Assembly: GCA_002082245.2 (NCBI GenBank)
Contig: NBTC02000002.1
Coordinates: 3,100,001 to 3,164,000, forward strand
DNA: 64,000 bases
Source: Yersinia enterocolitica
Lineage (GTDB): Bacteria > Pseudomonadota > Gammaproteobacteria > Enterobacterales > Enterobacteriaceae
Direction: 5' to 3'
A program made the position numbers and the translations under genes. Within the stretch, counting starts at the first letter, position 1. Each line of letters opens with the position of its first letter. A model generated the notes under the pieces. It was not told where the DNA came from. It worked only from the letters and a program-made list of their open reading frames with translations, and ran no database searches. Shown here one piece after another: positions 49,635-56,686 of the stretch.

Positions 49635-49660
49635 TGTACAAACTTTATTATTCCAGAACA
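49635..49660 (-). repeat. Right end of element Y
   Basis: Minus strand from 49660: TGTTCTGG, AAT, AATAAAGTTTGTACA. Only one TnsB-type site remains between the terminus and the IS6-family copy 25 bp further in, so the inner part of this end may have been lost when that copy arrived. Confidence 0.65.
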
Positions 49661-49665
49661 ACCGC
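49661..49665. repeat. Target-site duplication ACCGC, right copy
   Basis: Same five bases as 44379-44383, directly abutting the right end of element Y. One extra C (49666) separates it from the next element. Confidence 0.65.
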
Positions 49666-49666
49666 C

Positions 49667-49719
49667 TGTGTAGCAAAAATAAAGTTTGTACACTAATAAA
49701 AATAAAGTTTGTACACTAA
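49667..49719 (+). repeat. Left end of element Z with two TnsB-type sites
   Basis: Terminal TGTGTAGC, then sites AATAAAGTTTGTACAC at 49678-49693 and 49701-49716, 23 bp apart and each followed by TAA. Compare Tn7R, TGTGGGCGGACAATAAAGTC; the terminal-8-plus-site layout is the same. Confidence 0.7.
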
Positions 49720-49965
49720 CTTTTGCATGTAAACTCTCCATAGTTGATTTCGTGTTAAGCATCATTTCTCACATAGTTACAATCTTCTTACTTGGTTAAA
49801 TTAGCTTATTGCATAAGCATGAAACTAAGTTGCCCTAAAATATATAAGCGAATATAATATCCTAGTTACCACCCCGGGCGTTCTCTATCCCAAACCTGTC
49901 GTCTCGCTTGTACACAGTGTGCAGGGACTTGCCGCAGTTTGTCGGTACTGTAAAGGAGAGACGTC
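49720..49965. other. Gene-free DNA inside the left end of element Z
   Basis: About 245 bp without a credible gene. The left half is AT-rich; the right half is more GC-rich and leads into a small gene with a strong ribosome site. Confidence 0.4.
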
Positions 49966-50064
49966 ATGAAACAGAAAACCGTGCTGGTTCGCCAGTATCA
50001 ACGTTTTCGTTTTGGTCGTTGGGAAGACGTGTGCATGCACATGCGCTCACAGCCGAATCGTTAA
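49966..50064 (+). CDS. Small basic protein of unknown function (32 residues)
   Basis: ATG 49966 has an AAAGGAGAG ribosome site 5 nt upstream. The product, beginning MKQKTVLVRQYQRFRFGRWE, has eight Arg/Lys in 32 residues and ends in a stop at 50064. I do not recognise the family with certainty. The strong ribosome site and biased composition suggest a real small gene. It lies between the transposon end and the RloC-like gene, which is convergent. Confidence 0.45.
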   Translation: MKQKTVLVRQYQRFRFGRWEDVCMHMRSQPNR

Positions 50065-50149
50065 TTGACTATGCCCGCCGGTGGTAACACACAAGAGATG
50101 AGTAATAATATGGACAGTAGGAATCACTATCCATATTATAAGTATAAAA

Positions 50150-52357
50150 TTAACCTTTTACTTCTTCTTGTGTTTTGATTCCCATCATTGCTTCGAAATG
50201 GCCATAATCGTCAGTACGACGGAATATATCCTCAAAAAGCTGCATATAGTGATCGATAGAAATACCTTCTAGATGATTTATGTTCCGACCATCTGCATGA
50301 GAGTTTCTATTGATGTAACGATAAAAACTGTTGAATCCATGGACACCGTGTTTTTTTGCTAAGTCATCTAGTGCCCTGTAGAGGGTTTCATTTTTACAGG
50401 AGAAGCTGAAATAATATTCCAAAATCTGGCGCATCGTGTTAGGAACAATTATTGTATTATTTTTACTTTCTTTGGCCTCTCTTAATGAATACCACAATGC
50501 TTGATAGTCATTGAGGATATCATGGCGACTTATCGAATTAACGACACTAGATTCATTCTTGGATATTCGTAAAAGCCCCCAATTCCGTGGGGAATCTTCG
50601 CTTGCACGAACACCGGAGGAAAGGATCATTTCTTGAAAGAAGAATAAATTATGAGTTAATATTATTATCTTTTTAGCTAATTTTGTTTTAATAATATTAT
50701 GTTGGATAAGTGAAGCGATTTCAAAAATATAGTTATTTGACAGACTAGAAATTGGATCATCAATAACTATAAGTTTATCTCGAGTATCTATATCATCTCT
50801 TCGATCTTTTCCTCGACATTTCTCAAGGAAATATAGAAATGCAATTAGTGTTTTCTCCCCCTCACTAAGGCTACGAAAAATATTGTCATCATCTTGATTT
50901 TCTTGTCTTCCACGGGAAAGACGATACATTTCTCCCCCCGATTCACATCGAGTAATAGTGAAACTAGTAATTCCCAATGTAACCAACATATTATTAATAT
51001 TTAATATAGTGGTGTCAATATTGGATACTGATCTTGCTTTTTCAGTGCTATCTTTTTGAAATGCAGAAATTTCGATATCTAATTGAGTTATTTCTATGTT
51101 CAACCTCTCTATTTCCATCTGGAGCTCGTGAAGTTGCTTGTTTTGGCTATTTATTTCATTTTCGGATATTTTCTTTATATGGCTAAACAACTTAATCGTA
51201 AAATTCTGTTGTTCTTGTACGAAATTTTCCGCTTTTCTATTATTCTCTACTATTTCTTCATTAATTGATGAAATAGTATCTAATAACAAATTAATATGTT
51301 GTGTAACATCTTCCGGAGTTTCATCTGAAGAAGGTGACACTAATTTATTTGCTATTTTTCGCTCATTTCTTTCATAAATTTGCTCCAACCCAACCAATTG
51401 CATATGACTACTACTATGTTCATCCACAAGTTCACAGTCATTCAAAAAAATACGGATTTGATTGAGTTCATTCTTCCATAAACCATAGCGCTGTGAAAGT
51501 TCATTTAATAAACTAATACTTGAAGAGTAAGAGGCGTCAAATAATGCCTCAATTTCGGATCTCAAATGCGCACCATCTACCTGACTCTGACAGAAGGGAC
51601 ATATATCTCCTGTAAGGTAAGTTTTCCCTTGGCTTACCCAATCAATATTACCCAATTGCTGAATCGCACTTGAAAGTTGACTGTCACCGATAGGAATAAG
51701 CGGGGTACTAAGTAAAACTAACTCCTTATAATCTATCTTCGGTAGCTCTCCTATCGAAAACGTCTGGAGTGAATTACCCTTGCTCATATTTAATTTATCA
51801 AGTTCTTTTATGAGCTCTGAAGTAGTGGTCTCTACGCTTTTTTGATGGTTGATTACCTTCTCATACAAGCTATCTCGTTGTTTGGCACCAACCATGAGTG
51901 AGCTAAGATTGCTTTTTCTAATCTCCGCTGAGCGATCAAAAATCTGTTTAGCGCACTCATTTTTAATTGTCGATATCATAGCTATTTTATCAACAAGTTT
52001 TGCTTCATTTTGCTCACGCTGAATAGTTCTATCACTGACATTTTTTTCATTTAGATCAATGGCTGCTTGTATGTCGGCATTCTCACTACTAAGAGTAAAT
52101 ATACCTGGCTGGGTATTGCTTAAATGGAAGGTTTCTTCAATGTATTCTTGATTAAATACTAAGTACTTCATATCTAGTGGTGGATTGACACTACAGTCGC
52201 GATATTTTCTATGATCTGGTTGATAGAAATAACCAGATACTGTTGATTTTCCGGAACCATTTTGCCCATATATTAATGTAACATATTTACTCAAATCAAA
52301 ATTAGTGGAATGATCAGTAGCGTAACTTCTAACACCTTGGATGGAGAGAATGCTCAT
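50150..52357 (-). CDS. RloC-like zinc-hook ATPase with C-terminal anticodon-nuclease-type domain
   Basis: A 735-residue SMC/Rad50-like AAA_13 protein. Walker A is GQNGSGKST at residues 31-39. Long coiled coils on both sides of a zinc hook CPFC (Cys253, Cys256) follow. The ABC signature LSEGEKTL and the Walker B KLIVIDDPISSLSNN lie near 510-545. The C-terminal part carries R643-x3-E647 (MRQILEYYF) and H687 (RNSHAD), arranged like the Arg-Glu-His triad of PrrC/RloC nucleases. RloC cuts tRNA anticodon loops after phage-induced DNA damage. The gene is alone on its strand inside a Tn7-like element. Its tRNA target is not predictable, and it could be a related AAA_13-HEPN protein. Confidence 0.75.
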   Translation of the reverse strand: MSILSIQGVRSYATDHSTNFDLSKYVTLIYGQNGSGKSTVSGYFYQPDHRKYRDCSVNPPLDMKYLVFNQEYIEETFHLSNTQPGIFTLSSENADIQAAIDLNEKNVSDRTIQREQNEAKLVDKIAMISTIKNECAKQIFDRSAEIRKSNLSSLMVGAKQRDSLYEKVINHQKSVETTTSELIKELDKLNMSKGNSLQTFSIGELPKIDYKELVLLSTPLIPIGDSQLSSAIQQLGNIDWVSQGKTYLTGDICPFCQSQVDGAHLRSEIEALFDASYSSSISLLNELSQRYGLWKNELNQIRIFLNDCELVDEHSSSHMQLVGLEQIYERNERKIANKLVSPSSDETPEDVTQHINLLLDTISSINEEIVENNRKAENFVQEQQNFTIKLFSHIKKISENEINSQNKQLHELQMEIERLNIEITQLDIEISAFQKDSTEKARSVSNIDTTILNINNMLVTLGITSFTITRCESGGEMYRLSRGRQENQDDDNIFRSLSEGEKTLIAFLYFLEKCRGKDRRDDIDTRDKLIVIDDPISSLSNNYIFEIASLIQHNIIKTKLAKKIIILTHNLFFFQEMILSSGVRASEDSPRNWGLLRISKNESSVVNSISRHDILNDYQALWYSLREAKESKNNTIIVPNTMRQILEYYFSFSCKNETLYRALDDLAKKHGVHGFNSFYRYINRNSHADGRNINHLEGISIDHYMQLFEDIFRRTDDYGHFEAMMGIKTQEEVKG

Positions 52358-52592
52358 TAATCGGATCCTATCAAATGAATAATTTCTGTACAGTCTAATA
52401 ATACAGTGAAAACATTTAAAAATGATATCTATCAGTAATTTTCAAGATATCTCACAAACTAGTCGACTATCTAATAATAAATCCATTTAACAACTGCTAT
52501 TTCAGTGACACAGGTCACATTATTCCTTTTATACACCATAAGCTCTTTATTCTTTACATATTAAAAAATGCGTGCACATCAAATATTATTCA
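52358..52592. other. Gap between RloC-like and membrane-protein genes
   Basis: 235 bp, very AT-rich, holding the promoter of the leftward RloC-like gene. No terminator or other signal recognised. Confidence 0.4.
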
Positions 52593-53900
52593 CTAATCTA
52601 ATAACTTTAAATATTTTTCATATGAAAGCAACAAAACAGTTCGTCCTTTTATTAATGTGTAGCAAATAACACTTTTCAAAGCAGTAATAAAATTAAATAA
52701 AAATTTCTTTAATCTATTTTTTTCTTCTTTACTTCTAGTATCGATATTCATAATTTTGACAATTATATTAGCCACCTTACCACCAATAATAAAAGCTAAA
52801 AAAATAAACCATATCCAACGATAGTGTTTATGAAAAGCTGCATCTGAAAGTTGCTCGCTCATTTTTTTTTGCATTTTTGTATATGTTACCAAAGTTGGAA
52901 TAACACATTCACTTGATAGTGCAGTTCTAGTACTGAGATAAGTAATTGACTCCATATTAGGAAACGAAAAACAATAGTTAACCGGTGTTTCTTGGCATAG
53001 TTCTGTTGGCAAATGCATAATAGCAATTCGACTATTAATATTTTTTTCAGGACACATTTCAGCATTATAAGATGCTATTTGTTTGCGTACTAATAATTTT
53101 TCATTTTCTCCATTTTTACTATTACTAGTTAAATATAATGAAGATGTATCATCTGGCCCATCAATACTGAATTGAGTTGACGACATACTTGCTAGTTCAT
53201 TCAATTTTTCTTGAACACGAGAAGACCATTGACAAGACTCAGTAACAAGAGTATTCGCACGACACCATTCATAATATTTATTAACCTGTGCTAAAAGATA
53301 GCCACTTGCGTTACGCGCATTTTGATTTACTTCATTTTGTTGAGAAATAATTGCATTGTTTGCTGAGTCAGCAACCCAGAACACCCCTGAGACAAGGGCT
53401 GTCAATAAAAGCATAATATCGTAATACTGGCGAAAATTTTCTCTTAGATCAAAAATATCGTTTAACAAAATTATAAAACACCATCCAACTAAGAAACCCA
53501 TAAGTAATAAAATGATCAATCCTACTTCCCCACCTAGATAACCAGTTCCTGAGATAACAAATGAATTAGGAAGCCAGTTAAAATTGGGGAATATACCAAA
53601 TAGAGAAAGTAAACCAGGAAATATAATAATGGTGAAAATAAGAAAAAGTCCGTAACGTTTACCCAATAACCAACCACAGACCAGCATACATATAAAAATA
53701 CAAGTAAGTATGAAAATTAAGAATAAGGTAACAGGTAAAACAGCCTCAGATACTGACCAATAACTGCTAATTGCATTGCCAACACTGTCATAGACTATAA
53801 AATTTGAGCTTGCAAAGCCTAATCCCTCAAGTGCCTGCTGCACACTATAAGCCGCAGCATAGCAAGCCAAAAAATATGGCAAAATAAAGTTAATAAGCAT
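52593..53900 (-). CDS. Multi-span membrane protein of unknown function
   Basis: A 435-residue protein not recognised by family. It has about five hydrophobic spans in the first 190 residues (for example VLPVTLFLIFILTCIFICML and GLIILLLMGFLVGWCFIILL), a polar, Cys-containing segment of about 160 residues (190-350) and another span at about 365-385 (WIWFIFLAFIIGGKVANII), then a basic C-terminal tail. ATG 53900 has a GAAGGA ribosome site. It lies upstream of the RloC-like gene on the same strand, 235 bp apart. The large domain between spans could be periplasmic. A defence role is only suggested by location. Confidence 0.6.
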   Translation of the reverse strand: MLINFILPYFLACYAAAYSVQQALEGLGFASSNFIVYDSVGNAISSYWSVSEAVLPVTLFLIFILTCIFICMLVCGWLLGKRYGLFLIFTIIIFPGLLSLFGIFPNFNWLPNSFVISGTGYLGGEVGLIILLLMGFLVGWCFIILLNDIFDLRENFRQYYDIMLLLTALVSGVFWVADSANNAIISQQNEVNQNARNASGYLLAQVNKYYEWCRANTLVTESCQWSSRVQEKLNELASMSSTQFSIDGPDDTSSLYLTSNSKNGENEKLLVRKQIASYNAEMCPEKNINSRIAIMHLPTELCQETPVNYCFSFPNMESITYLSTRTALSSECVIPTLVTYTKMQKKMSEQLSDAAFHKHYRWIWFIFLAFIIGGKVANIIVKIMNIDTRSKEEKNRLKKFLFNFITALKSVICYTLIKGRTVLLLSYEKYLKLLD

Positions 53901-54330
53901 GAATAGTTCCTTCTATTGTCAATAGGTTCTAATTTTGTACATTAGATTCTTTATTTTGTATTAAAATCTATGTATTAAAAATATATCAGTATAGCCAAAG
54001 GGATGAGAAAAACTTTTCAACTAGTACATTTATTTCATCTTAGAGGTGCTATCACTATATATATTACTTCAGCTCTAGATATAGCATCAGATCTATTCTG
54101 ACATGCATATAATGTGAATGATGAGGTATTTCTAGATTGAATAAAGGTCAACATTCTGTACCAAACCCCTTATAATATTCCCGAAAAAATATTATAAGGG
54201 GTTTGAATAACAAAGACTATAAATGTACATTAGGCGCCGTTTCATTTGTCAAGTTCATGATTTCATTTGCGCATAATTTGGCCTATGGTTACTTGTACAG
54301 AAAAATCCACCAGAAGACGAACCAGTTGGC
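53901..54330. other. Gap with a strong hairpin
   Basis: 430 bp, AT-rich, no credible gene. The main feature is a 17-bp perfect inverted repeat at 54163-54204. It separates the membrane protein gene from the pair of unknown genes to the right. Confidence 0.5.
54163..54204. terminator. 17-bp perfect hairpin
   Basis: AAACCCCTTATAATATT (54163-54179) pairs fully with AATATTATAAGGGGTTT (54188-54204), loop CCCGAAAA. It lies 127 nt past the stop of the gene at 54331-54711 and probably ends that transcript, though it has no T-run. Confidence 0.6.
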
Positions 54331-54711
54331 TTAGCCTGCCCTAACTTTCCGGGTGGCGCCAGCCATTAAGCTGTGCCTCTGTTCAAGAGCTGCATCAGGT
54401 TTCCAGTCACGATAACTACGGTCTTTGCGGCCTGATAGAGCGACCATCCGTTTAAGAACGCGAGGAGGAATGTTCCGCGCCTGTCCAGCCAGAATAAAAT
54501 TTTTTAATGCAGTTTCGACTGTCTTTATCACTACGTCTGAAAGAGGCTGACCGTTAGTCCGGTACTGACGTTTATTAAACTGAATCGCGAAATACAGAAC
54601 ATCGTTATATTCAGATTTGATTGTATCATTGCTGATAATCTCCTTGGCTCGGCTCCGGACAGAGGAAGACCGTGCAGGGCGTTTAGCAGCTGTCGGTTTT
54701 CTAGTGCTCAT
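54331..54711 (-). CDS. Basic protein of unknown function
   Basis: 126 residues with a Lys/Arg/Ser-rich N-terminus (STRKPTAAKRPARSSSVRSR) and a helical body with Arg-rich ends (ARNIPPRVLKRMVALSGRKD). Not recognised. A GGAGG ribosome site precedes ATG 54711. It follows another unknown gene by 63 nt on the same strand, so the two are probably an operon. The charge suggests nucleic-acid binding, which is inference. Confidence 0.55.
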   Translation of the reverse strand: MSTRKPTAAKRPARSSSVRSRAKEIISNDTIKSEYNDVLYFAIQFNKRQYRTNGQPLSDVVIKTVETALKNFILAGQARNIPPRVLKRMVALSGRKDRSYRDWKPDAALEQRHSLMAGATRKVRAG

Positions 54712-54774
54712 CTAAGCCTCCTCATATTCATCTCTGTATATTCTAACATACCTGATTAAAAAACACTCACTACG

Positions 54775-55329
54775 CTATTGGCTAAGTGTCTTAGATATGA
54801 GTTTAGCCCGAGGTTGAGAATTCCGTTTCTGTCGCTCTTTATCTGTAGCACTGAGTTCATATCCATGGGAAACATAAACAGGAATTAGGCTTTTCTCTGG
54901 CCTACTCACACAAACCTGCCGGATCTTGTAGGCATCCGCAAAACTTTCCGCGACAATCAGTGCGATGGGAAGCACATACCCGGAAAGAGGGTGCTTGGCA
55001 GGATTACCTTCAAGGTAACGAAGCGTGATGCAGAAACGATTTCTCGATCGCCTCGCCAACATCAGCCCACATAAGAATCTGCGACACCGGATAGTGACAT
55101 CAATACGGTTAGCCTGACTTCTACGTAACTGCCACCAGTCAAGTTCAATCCAGTCACGATGAACAGGCAGTCGCCACTGACTGGACACTTCCTCACTATC
55201 TTCATAATACATACGATCCAGCTCTATTTCATCGACAGGGAGTTTTGAACCAAAATCTTTTGCAATCCTGATTATAGCCTCAGCAACAGCCTGAATTCTG
55301 ACCATCTCATGGCACAGTTCCGGTTCCAT
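54775..55329 (-). CDS. Unknown protein with GNAT-like C-terminal pattern
   Basis: About 184 residues. The C-terminal part (ALIVAESFADAYKIRQVCVS then RPEKSLIPVYVSHGYEL) resembles the last helices and strands of GNAT acetyltransferases, but a clear acetyl-CoA loop (Q/R-x-x-G-x-G/A) is missing, so activity is doubtful. Two adjacent ATGs; the second (55329) fits the AGGAGAGG ribosome site better. First gene of a leftward pair, divergent from the CBASS operon. Confidence 0.5.
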   Translation of the reverse strand: MEPELCHEMVRIQAVAEAIIRIAKDFGSKLPVDEIELDRMYYEDSEEVSSQWRLPVHRDWIELDWWQLRRSQANRIDVTIRCRRFLCGLMLARRSRNRFCITLRYLEGNPAKHPLSGYVLPIALIVAESFADAYKIRQVCVSRPEKSLIPVYVSHGYELSATDKERQKRNSQPRAKLISKTLSQ

Positions 55330-55412
55330 CATCCTCTCCTACATGGGCAGCCGATAAACCGGGTAATTTTATACGCCGGAAATTCATCATATATTACATT
55401 TATATCATATTG

Positions 55413-55604
55413 TTAGCTTATTGAACCTTTAGCCGACATCATGATGTGCGCGCCATTACTGCATTCATAATAAAGTGGGCACTTCACCGCCTGTTCATTG
55501 CATGAGAGAGATAGAGGAGGATGAGTATCTAGAAATAAAAATTCACAATCAGAAGTAAATTGAAAAAATTTCTTATCCTTACCTTGAAAAAAGACTTCCT
55601 TCAC
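55413..55604 (-). CDS. Possible small Cys-containing protein
   Basis: A 63-residue frame starting at GTG 55604 with AGAGGA just upstream. It has four Cys (SLSCNEQAVKCPLYYECSNG region). It lies between divergent operons and would overlap the CBASS promoter region. No family recognised; may be chance. Confidence 0.25.
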   Translation of the reverse strand: MKEVFFQGKDKKFFQFTSDCEFLFLDTHPPLSLSCNEQAVKCPLYYECSNGAHIMMSAKGSIS

Positions 55605-55645
55605 CAAATATCCTCTGTATACGTATGGTTAATTTGGAGAGCAGG

Positions 55646-56686
55646 ATGAGTATTCAGAGTAAGTTCAGAGCATTCGACGATAAAATTCGGTTAGGTAGAA
55701 AAGATGTAGCCTATGCGAATGCCCGCGCGAAAGATGACAGCATAACAGCCAAGATTAAAGACGTGTTTAAAGAAAATGGCTATCCTGTCATTGAAGATTT
55801 CATCCAAGGTTCTCTAGAAACGTGGACGACAATTAAACAGCAGGGGCAAGATTTTGACATTGATCGTGCCATAGTTATTGATGCTGATGACTCCCCCAAT
55901 GATCCAATCATTCCCAAACGTGTTGTTCTAGAGATTCTTGAAAAACGTGGTTTTAAAAACGCTAAGATTAAAAAACCCTGTGTCACCGCTGATTACAAAA
56001 CTGAAGACTTACATATCGATATTCCTATTTATCGGAAATATCAAAACGGTGAATATGAACTTGCGGTCGGGAAACTGAACTCAAGTGAGGATAACAAGGA
56101 GTGGTCACGCTCAGCACCGAAGGAATTGATACATTGGGTTAATAACTCAGATATCTATGACAACTACAAATCGGAAAAACTTGCACAGTTCCGCCGCCTT
56201 GTGCGGTATGTTAAACGCTGGAGAAATGAAAATTTCAGTGAAGATGTTGCTCGGAAGGTCTTTTCTATTGGTTTAACTGTGATGCTCAAACAACATTTCA
56301 AACCGAAGATTAATGATGAAGGTTTTGCTGATGATATTACAGCGCTTAGCGCCACTATTTCGTCAATCTTGAATACCGGCGGATACTTCAAGTACAAGTC
56401 TATCGATACCTATACTGTGCATGTAACACTGCCGGTGAATCCATATCGGGATATTTTCAAAAATAGCAGTACAAGCACTGCCACTCAACTAAGAAACAAG
56501 TTTTATTCCCTTAATTCTACTCTTCAGCAAGTGATTGATGAAGATAACGAATCGAAACAGTGTGAAAAGCTTATTAAGACTTTTGGTGAGGATTTCCCGA
56601 CATGCTCGTCATCTAATTCTTCAGCATCAAGTGGGAAAACTATATTTTCTTCAGCAGGAGCAGTCGGAACATCCCAAGGCGCATGA
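55646..56686 (+). CDS. CBASS cyclic-oligonucleotide synthase (CD-NTase)
   Basis: Senses phage infection and makes a cyclic nucleotide signal. The 346-residue protein has the nucleotidyltransferase motif GS (residues 55-56, IQGSLETWTTIKQQG) with DID at 71-73 and a third Asp in HIDIPIY (125). Next come the OAS-type helical domain and a Ser-rich flexible tail (SSSNSSASSGK) ending SQGA; such small C-terminal residues are what Cap2 links to targets in type II systems. ATG 55646 has GGAG 6 nt upstream; an ATG seven codons earlier has none. The clade (CdnD, CdnG or other) and nucleotide product cannot be read from sequence. The stop overlaps the next start (ATGA). Confidence 0.9.
   Translation: MSIQSKFRAFDDKIRLGRKDVAYANARAKDDSITAKIKDVFKENGYPVIEDFIQGSLETWTTIKQQGQDFDIDRAIVIDADDSPNDPIIPKRVVLEILEKRGFKNAKIKKPCVTADYKTEDLHIDIPIYRKYQNGEYELAVGKLNSSEDNKEWSRSAPKELIHWVNNSDIYDNYKSEKLAQFRRLVRYVKRWRNENFSEDVARKVFSIGLTVMLKQHFKPKINDEGFADDITALSATISSILNTGGYFKYKSIDTYTVHVTLPVNPYRDIFKNSSTSTATQLRNKFYSLNSTLQQVIDEDNESKQCEKLIKTFGEDFPTCSSSNSSASSGKTIFSSAGAVGTSQGA

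Larger units (their letters stand above)
44384..49660. mobile_element. Non-autonomous Tn7-like element Y carrying an invasin-like adhesin (5,277 bp)
   Basis: The left end starts TGTGTTGG and the right end closes CCAGAACA (TGTTCTGG inward). Both continue with AA-N-AATAAAGTTTGTACA, the same motif as at the end of the adjacent tnsCD-bearing element. ACCGC flanks both sides. Inside are two inverted, internally deleted IS6-family copies, an inverse autotransporter gene and no transposition gene. I infer movement in trans by Tn7-like TnsABCD proteins, or decay of an element that once had them. Confidence 0.65.

Noticed and set aside
52593..53900. Membrane protein as a CBASS transmembrane effector
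   Set aside because: It is on the opposite strand, about 1.7 kb from the operon and separated by other genes; the operon already has its HNH-SAVED effector.
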